Shown here piece after piece: positions 47,610 to 57,443 of a stretch of DNA of 64,000 nt. The DNA is from Lysobacter sp. K5869 (GTDB lineage: Bacteria; Pseudomonadota; Gammaproteobacteria; Xanthomonadales; Xanthomonadaceae): NCBI RefSeq assembly GCF_018847975.1, contig NZ_CP072597.1, positions 3,759,001 to 3,823,000 on the forward strand, written 5' to 3'. The notes beneath the pieces are model-generated. The model saw only the letters and a list, made by a program, of their open reading frames with translations, ran no database searches and was not told the origin of the DNA. Within the stretch, counting starts at the first letter, position 1. Each line of letters starts with the position of its first letter. The position numbers and the translations under genes were made by a program.

Positions 47610-49768
47610 GCGCGATTCAGCAGGCGCAACGCTGGCACGGGCAGGCGCGGCACAGCCGCGCGATCCATCTCGCGCTGGTCTGGGGCGTTTGGCTGGTGCC
47701 GCTGTTCGCGCTGAGCGCGCGCTGGTTCGGCGCCGGCATCGCTTGCGCGGCGACGGCGTTCGGCATCGTCTGGGTCGCCTGGCGCGCTTGGCGCGGCGCG
47801 GTGCGCCTGGATCGCGAATGGCTGGTGCGCCGGCTCAACGCGCTGCGTTCCGACATGGACGACAGCGCCGACCTGTTGTTCGCCGAATCCGGTTCTCTGC
47901 GCGGATTGCAGCGTTTGCAGCGCGCGCGGTTGGAACGGCGGATCGAAGCCGGACCGCAGACCGATGTGCGCGAGCCGCCATCGTGGCGCGCGCTGGCCGC
48001 TTGCGCGGCGATCGCGCTGGCGCTGACCGCGGCGGCGGCGTTGTGGCCGCAACCCGATCGCCTGCCGGCCGAACTCGCGTTGTCGCCCGCGCCGCCGGTC
48101 GCGGCCGCGCCGGGCCAGCCGCGCCTGATCGCACAGGCGCTGCGGATCGAGCCGCCGGGCTACACCGGCTTGCCGGCGCGCGAGGAACCCGGTTTGGAAG
48201 GCCGCGTGCCCGAAGGCGCGACGCTGCGCTGGCGTCTGCGCTTCGAGCCGCAACCGGCGCAGGCCGCCTTGGTCTTCCACGATGGCGAGCGCTTGCCGTT
48301 GCGGCGCGACGGCGAGACGTGGAGCGCGCAGCGCGCATTGGCGAAATCCAGCCTGTACCGGATCGACGCCGCCGGCGCACCGCAAGCGCAAACGCGGCGC
48401 TTGTACCGTCTCGATGTCGTGCCCGACCGTCCGCCGCAATTGCGCGTGCTGCAGCCCGAGCGCGGTCTGACCTTGCTCGCGCGCGGCCAAAAGACCTGGC
48501 CGCTGGCGTTCGAGGCCAGCGACGATTACGGCGTCGCGGCCACCGCGCGTTTGCGCATCGTGCTGGCGCAAGGCAGCGGCGAGCAGATCACCTTCCGCGA
48601 GCGCAGCGTCGCGCTGCGCGGCAGCGGCGGCGCGACCGCCAAGCGCTTCGTCCATGCGCTGGATCTGGCCGCGCTCGGCTTCGCCGTCGGCGACGATCTG
48701 ATCGTCCAGCTGAGCGCGTCCGACAACCGCGCGCCGCAGCCGCAGACCGCGCTGAGCCCGAGCCTGATCCTGCGCTGGCCGGCCGATCCCGGCAGCGAGG
48801 CCACCGGCATCGAGGGCATGGTCAAGACGGTGCTGCCGGCGTATTTCCGCAGCCAGCGCCAGATCATCATCGACGCCGAAGCCTTGATCGCGCAGCGGCG
48901 CAAGCTCGACGGCGACGCCTTCGTCAAGAAGTCCGACGCCATCGGCGTGGACCAGCGCCTGCTGCGTTTGCGTTACGGCCAGTTCCTCGGCGAAGAGGCC
49001 GAGGGCGAGCCCAAGCTGCCGACCAGCGACAGCGAGGACGAGCACGCGCATGAGGGCGAAGGCCACGACGTATCCGCGCCGGCCGACGCGCACGATCACG
49101 CCCCTGCCGCCGCGGCGGGCGCGGACAAGCCGGTGTTCGGCGAAGCTGGCGCGGTGCTGGAGGAGTACGGCCATACCCACGATCACGCGGAAGCGGCGAC
49201 CTTGCTCGATCCGCAGACCCGTGCCTTGCTGAAGTCGGCGCTGGATCAGATGTGGCAGTCCGAACTGCATCTGCGCCAGGGCCAGCCGCAGCAGGCGTTG
49301 CCGTTCGCGTACAAGGCGCTAGGGTTCATCAAGCAGGTGCAGCAGGCCAGCCGCATCTATCTGGCGCGGGTCGGGCCGGAGCTGCCGCCGATCGACGAGA
49401 GCCGGCGCTTGAGCGGCGACCGTACGGGCTTGGCGCGGCGCGAGGACGCGCTGGCGCCGGCGAGCGCGGCCGATCCGTTGCCGGCGCGGCTGTGGCGCGA
49501 GTTGCAGGCGCCGGCGTCGCAGCCGGTCGATTACGCCGCGCTGGAGCGCTGGCTCGGCGCGAATCAGTCGCGCGTGCCCGATCCGCTGGCGTTCGCCGCG
49601 GCGCTGGCGGCGTTGCGCGACCGGCCCGATTGCGGCGAGTGCCGAGCGCGCCTGCGCGGCCTGTTGTGGCCGCTGCTGCAGGCGCCCGCGACCACGGTGC
49701 GCGCGCGCGACGCCGGCGACGCGCGCGACCGCCGCTACTTCGACGCCTTGCGGCAGGAGGCGCAATGA
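47606..49768 (+). CDS. Large membrane protein with DUF4175-like features and His-rich linker
   Basis: Protein of 720 residues with membrane segments near residues 22-65 and 130-150, then a long periplasmic part rich in beta strands (YRLDVVPDRPPQLRVLQPER and following) and helices. A His/Asp/Glu-rich linker lies at about residues 478-532 (EDEHAHEGEGHD, DAHDHAP, GHTHDHAE), a possible metal-binding strip. The resemblance to DUF4175 is by layout only. It overlaps its upstream neighbour by ATGA, so it is translationally coupled to the MoxR unit. Function is unknown. Confidence 0.6.
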   Translation: MSAIQQAQRWHGQARHSRAIHLALVWGVWLVPLFALSARWFGAGIACAATAFGIVWVAWRAWRGAVRLDREWLVRRLNALRSDMDDSADLLFAESGSLRGLQRLQRARLERRIEAGPQTDVREPPSWRALAACAAIALALTAAAALWPQPDRLPAELALSPAPPVAAAPGQPRLIAQALRIEPPGYTGLPAREEPGLEGRVPEGATLRWRLRFEPQPAQAALVFHDGERLPLRRDGETWSAQRALAKSSLYRIDAAGAPQAQTRRLYRLDVVPDRPPQLRVLQPERGLTLLARGQKTWPLAFEASDDYGVAATARLRIVLAQGSGEQITFRERSVALRGSGGATAKRFVHALDLAALGFAVGDDLIVQLSASDNRAPQPQTALSPSLILRWPADPGSEATGIEGMVKTVLPAYFRSQRQIIIDAEALIAQRRKLDGDAFVKKSDAIGVDQRLLRLRYGQFLGEEAEGEPKLPTSDSEDEHAHEGEGHDVSAPADAHDHAPAAAAGADKPVFGEAGAVLEEYGHTHDHAEAATLLDPQTRALLKSALDQMWQSELHLRQGQPQQALPFAYKALGFIKQVQQASRIYLARVGPELPPIDESRRLSGDRTGLARREDALAPASAADPLPARLWRELQAPASQPVDYAALERWLGANQSRVPDPLAFAAALAALRDRPDCGECRARLRGLLWPLLQAPATTVRARDAGDARDRRYFDALRQEAQ

Positions 49769-51636
49769 ACTTCGAGACGACCGTCGCGACGGTGTTGGGC
49801 GTCGCCGCCGCGCTGGCGATGGCGCGCACGCTGTGGCGTCAGCAACGGGCCGAGTCCGCGTCGCGTTCGCGCGGCTGGCGCGTCGCTGCGTTGTTGCTGG
49901 CGCAGCCGCTGATCGCGGCGTTGCTGTACTTCGCGCTGTTCCCGCCGCGCTTGCCGGGACAGGCCGGCACCCTGGCGGTCGCCGCCGCGGGCGCCAGCGA
50001 TGCGGCTTGGCGCGAGGCCGCGGGCGAGGTGCGCGTGGTTCTGCCGGAAGCGTCGCGGGATCTGGACGGCGAGCGCGTGCCCGATCTGGCGACCGCGTTG
50101 CGCCGCTATCCGCAAAGCCAGCGCTTGCGCGTCGTCGGCGCGGGCCTGATTGCGCGCGACCGCGACGCGGTGCGCGGCATCGCCGTGGACTTCGCAGCCG
50201 CGCCGCTGCCGCGCGGGATCGTCGGCGCCTGGGCGCCGGCGCGGATCGGCGAGGGCGAAACCTTCGCCGTGCGCGGCCGGGTCGAAGGCGCGAACGGCGG
50301 CGCGGTGGAACTGCTCGATCCGGCCGGTCAGCGCGTGGATCGCGCCGCGCTCGTCGCCGACGGGACCTTCGCCTTGGACGCGGTGGCGCGCGTCGCCGGC
50401 CGCGCCGGTTTCGCGCTGCGCGCCGTGGACGCGCAGCAGCGCGAGATCGAACGCGTGGCGCTGCCGGTGTCGGTCGAAGCCGAGCCGCCGGTGCGGGTCT
50501 TGTTGTTGGCCGGTGCGCCGGGGCCGGAGCTGAAGTATCTGCGCCGCTGGGCCAGCGATTCTGGCCTCAAGCTGCATACGCAGATCGCCACCGGCGCGGG
50601 GATGCAACTCGGCGACGCGCCGCTGCGCATCGACGCGCCGACCTTGGCCGGTTTCGATGCGCTCGTGATCGACGAGCGCGCCTGGGACGCGCTCGCGCCC
50701 GCGCAACGCGCGGCGTTGGCCGGCGCGCTGCGCGGCGGCCTCGGCGTGCTGCTGCGCGCGACCGGGCCGCTGTCGCCGGGCTTGCGCGCGCAATTGCGCG
50801 AATTCGGCCTGGAACCCGGCGCGGGCGCCGACACCGCGACCTTGCGCCTGCCGGTCGAACGCGCCGACGAAGCCGCGTTGCGCGCGCGCCTGGGGCCGGG
50901 CAGCGCGGACGCGCCGCGTTCGCGCGAGCAAGCGCCGCCCGCGTTGCCGACCTTGACGCGCCGGGCCTTGGCGCTGGACGCGCCGGCGTTGCAAGCCTTG
51001 GGCGTCGACGCCGACGGCAAGGCCTTCGCCGCATGGCGCGCGGCCGGGCAGGGGCGCATCGCGGTGTGGGGCGTGAGCGACAGCTTCCGCCTGGTCTTGG
51101 CCGGGCGCGAGGACGCGCATGCGCGTTTGTGGAGCCGGGCGCTGTCGGCGCTGGCGCGGCCGCGCGCAGTGGCGCGGGCCGAGATCGATAGCGACGCGCG
51201 CGTGGGCGAGCGCGTGCGCCTTTGCGGCGTGGGCGCGCAGGCGCAGGTCGTCGCCTCCGACGGCGCGCGCATCGGTTTGTCCGTCGATCCGGCGGCGGGG
51301 CCGAAGGCTTGCGCCGGATTCTGGCCGACGTCGGCCGGCTGGCATTCGCTGGAACAAGGCGAGCGGCGTCAGGACTTCTACGTTCGGGCGGCCGACGAAG
51401 CGCCGGGATTGCGCGCCCGCGAGTTGCGCGATGCGACGGCGGCGTTGGCGCTGCGGTCGGGCGAATCGTCGGCGACAGCGACGGCGAGCGCGTCGCAAAC
51501 CGGCGAACGCGGTTCGCCTTGGCGCTGGTTCGCCGCATGGCTGACGCTGTGCGCGGCGTTGTGGTGGTTCGAGCGCTCGCGCTTCGGCCGCGCGGGCGGT
51601 GCGTCGGGCGCGGCGGCTTCCGATCCGCCGCGCTGA
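49765..51636 (+). CDS. Membrane protein with amidotransferase-like domain
   Basis: Protein of 623 residues with two N-terminal membrane segments (TVATVLGVAAALAMARTLW and VAALLLAQPLIAALLYFALF) and one C-terminal (WFAAWLTLCAALWWFE). The middle resembles class I glutamine-amidotransferase-like domains found in BatA-type gene clusters (VRVLLLAGAPGPELKYLRRW, then GFDALVIDERAWDAL), without a clear nucleophilic Cys. It is coupled by ATGA to the previous gene and closes the cluster. Function is unknown; membrane location is well supported. Confidence 0.65.
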   Translation: MNFETTVATVLGVAAALAMARTLWRQQRAESASRSRGWRVAALLLAQPLIAALLYFALFPPRLPGQAGTLAVAAAGASDAAWREAAGEVRVVLPEASRDLDGERVPDLATALRRYPQSQRLRVVGAGLIARDRDAVRGIAVDFAAAPLPRGIVGAWAPARIGEGETFAVRGRVEGANGGAVELLDPAGQRVDRAALVADGTFALDAVARVAGRAGFALRAVDAQQREIERVALPVSVEAEPPVRVLLLAGAPGPELKYLRRWASDSGLKLHTQIATGAGMQLGDAPLRIDAPTLAGFDALVIDERAWDALAPAQRAALAGALRGGLGVLLRATGPLSPGLRAQLREFGLEPGAGADTATLRLPVERADEAALRARLGPGSADAPRSREQAPPALPTLTRRALALDAPALQALGVDADGKAFAAWRAAGQGRIAVWGVSDSFRLVLAGREDAHARLWSRALSALARPRAVARAEIDSDARVGERVRLCGVGAQAQVVASDGARIGLSVDPAAGPKACAGFWPTSAGWHSLEQGERRQDFYVRAADEAPGLRARELRDATAALALRSGESSATATASASQTGERGSPWRWFAAWLTLCAALWWFERSRFGRAGGASGAAASDPPR

Positions 51637-51766
51637 GGTTTCAGGCGGCCCGAGCGCAGTGCGTTCGGGCATCGCGGCCTCAAAGCGAGTCTTGCGACGA
51701 GGAAGCCTTCAGGCCCGGCGCCTTTCAACCCCGTCGCGGCTAGGCCTTAGTCGAACGCATCGGCGC

Positions 51767-52552
51767 TCAGATCGACTGCATCCGCCCGCCGTCCACGGCC
51801 AGACTCACGCCGTTGACGTATCCCGCCGCTGGCGAGCACAGGAACGCGATGCAGGCGCCGATTTCCTCGGGCTCGGCGAAACGCGCGGCCGGCACGGTTT
51901 TGCGCATGGCCTCGATCACCGCCTCGGGCGTCTGGCCGCTGTTGCGCGCGCGGTCGGCGACGATCTGGTCGATGCGCGCGGTGCGGGTGTAGCCGGGCAA
52001 CACGTTGTTGACGGTGATGCCGTCGCCGCCGAGTTCGCGCGACAAGGTCTTGGCCCAGCTCGCGACCGCGCCGCGGATGGTGTTGGACACGCCCAAACCG
52101 ACGATGGGCTCCTTGACCGAAGTCGAGATCACGTTGACCACGCGCCCCCAGCGCGCCGCGCGCATGCCCGGCAGCACCGCGCGCACCAGGGTGTGGTTGG
52201 CGAGCAGATGGCGGTTGAAGGCGTCGAGATAAGCCGCGTCCTCGGCCGCATGGGCCGGGCCGCCCGGCGGGCCGCCGGTGTTGTTGATCAGGATCTGCAC
52301 CGGCTTGCCGGCGGCCAGCGCCTGCACCTGCGCGGACAGCGCGGCGTGGTCGGACACGTCGGCGGCGATCCAGCCGTGTTCCTGCGCGCCTTGCCGCGGC
52401 AGTTCGGCGACGACCGCGGCCAAGGCCTCGGCGCGGCGCGCCAGCACGGTGACGTCGCAGCCCAACAGCGCCAACTCGCGCGCGGCGGCGCGGCCGATGC
52501 CTTCGGACGCGCCGCACACCAAGGCGTGCTTGCCGGTGAGATTCAGGTCCAT
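51767..52552 (-). CDS. SDR-family oxidoreductase with altered catalytic motif
   Basis: Protein of 261 residues with an SDR Rossmann core (CGASEGIGRAAARELALLG, then NNTGGPPGG). The usual catalytic Ser is present (ISTS, residues 142-145), but the YxxxK position reads SNTIR (156-160), so both Tyr and Lys are replaced. The C-terminal SLAVDGGRMQSI is normal. It starts at ATG 52552. Similar LSNxxR sequences occur as an SDR subgroup whose activity is uncertain. It may be a reductase with another proton donor, or a non-catalytic binding protein. Confidence 0.8.
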   Translation of the reverse strand: MDLNLTGKHALVCGASEGIGRAAARELALLGCDVTVLARRAEALAAVVAELPRQGAQEHGWIAADVSDHAALSAQVQALAAGKPVQILINNTGGPPGGPAHAAEDAAYLDAFNRHLLANHTLVRAVLPGMRAARWGRVVNVISTSVKEPIVGLGVSNTIRGAVASWAKTLSRELGGDGITVNNVLPGYTRTARIDQIVADRARNSGQTPEAVIEAMRKTVPAARFAEPEEIGACIAFLCSPAAGYVNGVSLAVDGGRMQSI

Positions 52553-52589
52553 ACGCGAACTCCTGTGAGGGCGGCGGCGCGGATCGCGC

Positions 52590-53225
52590 TCAGTCTTCGG
52601 CGTCGGGCGCGGCCATGCGCTCGCGCATCAGCGCGGCGACCGCGCGGCTGTGCTCGCGCGGCTGCGCCTGCAACTGCGCGACGACGCTTTCGCGATTGCC
52701 GAGCGGGTGGTTCTGGCTGAGCTTGAACTTCAGTTCGATGCGTTCGACCTGGAAGCGGAAGCCGACGATGCCGCGCAATTGCCGGCGCAGTTCGTCGCGT
52801 TCGCTCTCGAAGCGCCAGTCGCCGCCGACGCGCGCTTCGTGACGCACGCTCAGGTCGTCGACCAGCGTCGCCAGCGAGGCTTCGTCGTCGAAGGTGTCGA
52901 GGCGGCCGTGCAGATGCGCGACCACGTAATTCCAGGTCGGCACTCGCGCGGCGGGTTCCTTGTCGAGATACCAGCCGGGCGAAACGTAGGCGTGCGGCCC
53001 GTGCAGGATCGCCAGCGCCGCGCCGGCGTGGCGCGCCTGCGGATTCGGCCGCGCCCAGTGGCCGCGCAGTTCGACCCGGTCGCCGTCGCGCGCGTACAGC
53101 ACCGGCAAGTGGCTCACTTCCGGCGCGCCGTCGCGCACGGTGATCAGGGTGGCGAAATCGTCGGCCGCGGCGAGGCGGTCGAGCGCGGCGAGGTCGGCTT
53201 CGTTGAAGGCGCGCGGCAGGTACAC
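52590..53225 (-). CDS. PaiB-type FMN-binding protein
   Basis: Protein of 211 residues of the PaiB/FMN-binding split-barrel family. It shows MYLPRAFNEADLAAL, TLITVRDGAPEVSHLP, LRGHWARPNPQ, HGPHAYVSPGWY and the conserved VPTWNYVVAHLHG. Bacillus PaiB is a negative regulator of sporulation and protease genes; here a flavin-linked enzyme or regulator is inferred only from family. It starts at ATG 53225, 7 bases after the next leftward gene's stop. Confidence 0.88.
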   Translation of the reverse strand: MYLPRAFNEADLAALDRLAAADDFATLITVRDGAPEVSHLPVLYARDGDRVELRGHWARPNPQARHAGAALAILHGPHAYVSPGWYLDKEPAARVPTWNYVVAHLHGRLDTFDDEASLATLVDDLSVRHEARVGGDWRFESERDELRRQLRGIVGFRFQVERIELKFKLSQNHPLGNRESVVAQLQAQPREHSRAVAALMRERMAAPDAED

Positions 53226-53232
53226 GGCCGGC

Positions 53233-53544
53233 TCAGTGCCGCGGCGGCAGTTTCTGCAGCATCTGCGCGGCCAGCGCGTCGTCGCCGACGCCTTGCGGCG
53301 GCGCCAGTTCGGCCAGGGCGAAGCCGCGCGCGGCGGCGTCGTCCTCGTCGAGGCCGTCGTACTGGACGAACTCGGCGTCCATCAACGCCGCGCGCGCGGT
53401 GTCTTCGCTGTCGTAGGGCAGGGTGTTGCCGTCGCTGTCGAGGACTTCGGCGGTGCCGGCCTCGCGCACGCGCAGACGCGCCCAGATCACGGTGCGGCCG
53501 AGCGTGGCCAGCCACCATTGTTCGTTGTCGAATTCGTCGGTCAT
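53233..53544 (-). CDS. Small acidic hypothetical protein
   Basis: Protein of 103 residues, not recognised. It is soluble, acidic and rich in Asp/Ala; it starts MTDEFDNEQWWLATLGRTVI. There is no signal peptide. Its start overlaps the stop of the following upstream small membrane protein gene, and it precedes the PaiB-like gene by 7 bases, so the three form an operon. The function is unknown. Confidence 0.65.
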   Translation of the reverse strand: MTDEFDNEQWWLATLGRTVIWARLRVREAGTAEVLDSDGNTLPYDSEDTARAALMDAEFVQYDGLDEDDAAARGFALAELAPPQGVGDDALAAQMLQKLPPRH

Positions 53545-53849
53545 CACGGCACCAGCAGGGAAATCAGCCACAGCAGCCCGGCGCAGGCCAGCGAGGCGAA
53601 AGTGATCAGCAAGGAGATCCGCGCCGGGGTCGCCAGACCGTCGAGGTTGCGGTCGCCGGCGATGCGGTAGCGCCGGCGCAGCAGCCAGTTCCACGCCGCC
53701 GGGGCCACGAACGCGGCTTCGCCGAGTTGCCCGCGCAGCGCCGGGTGGCGGTCGCGCAGGTGCACCAGCGCCAGCGGCCAGAAGATCGCGAACGCGCACA
53801 GCGCGGAGACCGCGATGCCTACGAAGGTCAGGGCCAGGAACAGGATCAT
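53544..53849 (-). CDS. Small two-helix membrane protein
   Basis: Protein of 101 residues with membrane segments at both ends (LALTFVGIAVSALCAFAIFW and ISLLITFASLACAGLLWLI) joined by a basic, hydrophilic loop (RRRYRIAGDRNLDGLA). It is not recognised. The start ATG at 53849 is within the operon with the small acidic protein, and its stop overlaps that gene's start. Coding is supported by packing and hydrophobic pattern. Confidence 0.6.
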   Translation of the reverse strand: MILFLALTFVGIAVSALCAFAIFWPLALVHLRDRHPALRGQLGEAAFVAPAAWNWLLRRRYRIAGDRNLDGLATPARISLLITFASLACAGLLWLISLLVP

Positions 53850-53913
53850 TCGCTGCCTCTCGGTTGGGTTGCGGTGAGGCGCGCGCCGAACGGTCGCCGC
53901 GCGGCCTCGTGAT

Positions 53914-53999
53914 CGTCGTCCCCGCGCAGGCGGGGATCCGGAGACTTCAGCGTCGTGCCTGGATGAAGCCCTGGGTTCCCGCCTGCGCGGGAACGACGG
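53914..53999. repeat. Inverted repeat of the CCCGCGCAGGCGGG type
   Basis: Two inverted copies of a sequence like CGTCGTCCCCGCGCAGGCGG lie at 53914-53939 and 53973-53999. Repeats of this appearance are scattered through many proteobacterial genomes. It occupies the spacer between asnS and the small membrane protein gene. Confidence 0.65.
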
Positions 54000-54024
54000 T
54001 AGCAACGTCCGCGGACGCCTGCGG

Positions 54025-55425
<1,401 letters not shown>

Positions 55426-55547
55426 GTCGTGCCGCCTTAGCGCGTTGCAATGTGAGGGAGGGCGATGATAACGGATGATTCCGGCGCAGCGCGCCGTGGC
55501 CGGCGCCCGTAGACTGCGGCAGGGATCACGGCCGAAGGGGGCGGAGC

Positions 55548-56744
55548 ATGGGCGAGGGCAGGAATACGGCGGCGCGCGGCGCGGGCGGTTGGCGCGGGGC
55601 GATGGCGGCCTTGCTGGTTCTGGCGGCGTTCCAGGCGTCCGCCGCGCAAGCTCCGGCGGCGGCCGCGCCGGTGCCGGAACCGGTGGCGTTGGACGCGGCC
55701 CGCGCCGCGCACTTCGCGCAGCTGGCGCTGGACTGCGTCGACCGCGAGTACCCCAACAAGATCGCCCACCGGCTCGACAGCGCCGCCGACGCCGGCGTGC
55801 CGTCGCGCCTGTACCCGGCGTTCTACGGCTGCTTCGACTGGCATTCGGCGGTGCACGGGCATTGGCTGCTGGCGCGGCTGGCCCAGCGTTTTCCGAACGA
55901 ACCCTTCGCGCAGCAGGCGCGGCAGGCGCTGGCGCGGCACCTGACCGCGGCCAACATCGCCGGCGAATTGGCCTATCTGCGCCGCGGCGACGACGACGGC
56001 TTCGAGCGTCCCTACGGGCTGGCGTGGCTGTTGCAACTGGGCGCGCAGCTGCGCGGCTGGGACGACCCGCAGGCGCGGCAATGGGCGCAGGCGCTGGAGC
56101 CGCTGGAGCGCGAGGCCGCGGCGCGGCTGGTGCGCTGGCTGCCCAAGCTGACCCGGCCGATCCGCGTCGGCGAACACACCCAGACCGCGTTCGCGTTCGG
56201 GTTGGCGCTGGACTGGACCCAGGTCAGCGGCGATACCGCGCTGCGCGAGGCGCTGTTGGCGCGGACCCGCGACTACTATCTGACCGACCGCGACTGCCCG
56301 CTGGCCTACGAGCCGTCCGGGCAGGATTTCCTCTCGCCGTGCCTGGCCGAGGCCGATCTGATGCGGCGGGTGCTGGCGCCGGACGAATTCGCCCGCTGGC
56401 TGCGCCGCTTCCTGCCGCAGATCCCACGCCGCGCCGTCGCCGACTGGCTGGCGCCGGGCGTGGTGCTGGACCCGGCCGACGGCAAGCTCGCGCATCTGGA
56501 CGGGCTCAACCTCAGCCGCGCCTGGATGCTGGAGGGCATCGCCGCCGGCCTGCCGCCGCGCGACCGCCGCATCGGCGCGCTGCGCGCGGCCGCGGCCTTG
56601 CACAGCCGGCTGGGCTTGCAGGCGGTGTCGGACACGCATTACGCCGGTTCGCATTGGCTGGGCAGTTTCGCCACTTATTTGCTGGCGCCGCCGGGCGCGA
56701 CGACGGGCGAGGGCGGGGCCGCCGCGGCGGCGACCGGGCGCTGA
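55548..56744 (+). CDS. DUF2891 family exported protein
   Basis: Protein of 398 residues. An N-terminal signal sequence (about 18-33, [17 protein letters not shown]) is followed by the DUF2891 body, with typical [60 protein letters not shown] and [12 protein letters not shown]. The fold is expected to be alpha/alpha-toroid-like. Function is unknown. ATG 55548 has an AAGGGGG site 6 bases before it; a start at the in-frame ATG 55602 would also leave an intact signal peptide. Confidence 0.85.
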   Translation: MGEGRNTAARGAGGWRGAMAALLVLAAFQASAAQAPAAAAPVPEPVALDAARAAHFAQLALDCVDREYPNKIAHRLDSAADAGVPSRLYPAFYGCFDWHSAVHGHWLLARLAQRFPNEPFAQQARQALARHLTAANIAGELAYLRRGDDDGFERPYGLAWLLQLGAQLRGWDDPQARQWAQALEPLEREAAARLVRWLPKLTRPIRVGEHTQTAFAFGLALDWTQVSGDTALREALLARTRDYYLTDRDCPLAYEPSGQDFLSPCLAEADLMRRVLAPDEFARWLRRFLPQIPRRAVADWLAPGVVLDPADGKLAHLDGLNLSRAWMLEGIAAGLPPRDRRIGALRAAAALHSRLGLQAVSDTHYAGSHWLGSFATYLLAPPGATTGEGGAAAAATGR

Positions 56745-56964
56745 GGCCGGCGGCGCGGAGCGACCAGCGTTCGGCATCGGCGCTGGCTCGGGCGCCGGTG
56801 CCGGCGCGGCCACGGCGCGCCGGCTGAACGCGCGCCTTGAATGCGCCGCCGAAGCCGCCATATCCGGTAGCGCAAGGGCGTCGCGGTGGGCTGTTACCAT
56901 GCCGGCGACGCCCGCGGATTCCCGTCCGCCGCCCGTCCCCGGTACCCCACGCTTCGAGACCGCC

Positions 56965-57303
56965 ATGTCCGTGACCCTCGCCCCCGCCGCCCTGACCCGC
57001 GTTCAGCATTTCCTGACCGAGACCCCGGGCGCGTTGGGTTTGCGTTTCGGCGTGACCCGCACCGGCTGCTCGGGCTGGCAGCACGTGGCCGATCTGGCCC
57101 GCGAGCAGCGCGAAGGCGACACCGTGTTCGAGCAGGACGGCGTGCGCATCTTCGTCGACGCGATCAGCCTGCCGCTGGTCGACGGCACCCGCATCGATTT
57201 CCTCAAGCAGGGCTTGGGCGAGATGTTCGTGTTCCAGAACCCGAACGCGAAGGCCGAATGCGGCTGCGGGGAAAGCTTCACCACCTCCGCCGACGCGGCC
57301 TGA
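56965..57303 (+). CDS. A-type Fe-S carrier, HesB/IscA-like
   Basis: Small protein of 112 residues that carries or delivers Fe-S clusters. The three Cys ligands of A-type carriers are present: Cys in VTRTGCSGWQHV and the CGC pair in AECGCGESF at the C-terminus. The short C-terminal tail (TTSADAA) is normal. ATG 56965 was chosen; a frame extension to 56899 encodes a Pro-rich leader outside the family. It stands apart from isc or suf genes, so it may supply a specific client (compare ErpA or IscA). Confidence 0.9.
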   Translation: MSVTLAPAALTRVQHFLTETPGALGLRFGVTRTGCSGWQHVADLAREQREGDTVFEQDGVRIFVDAISLPLVDGTRIDFLKQGLGEMFVFQNPNAKAECGCGESFTTSADAA

Positions 57304-57443
57304 AGCCGCGGCGCCAGCGTCGAGCCGCCGGATCCCGGCGGCGAACCTCCAAAATCTTTCGCCCTCTCGGCTCATCGCAGCATCGCTGCGCGCGCGATTC
57401 GTTTTGAACCGCGCCGCGCTCGTTTGCGTGCGAGCCGCGCGGA

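Noticed and set aside
46619..49768. A 1,049-residue reading of the large membrane protein
   Set aside because: The first 329 codons overlap the BatA-like gene in another frame; ATG 47606 with the ATGA overlap is the natural start.
51648..51670. Terminator hairpin after the MoxR cluster
   Set aside because: Arms GCCCGA/TCGGGC are short with a long loop and no T run.
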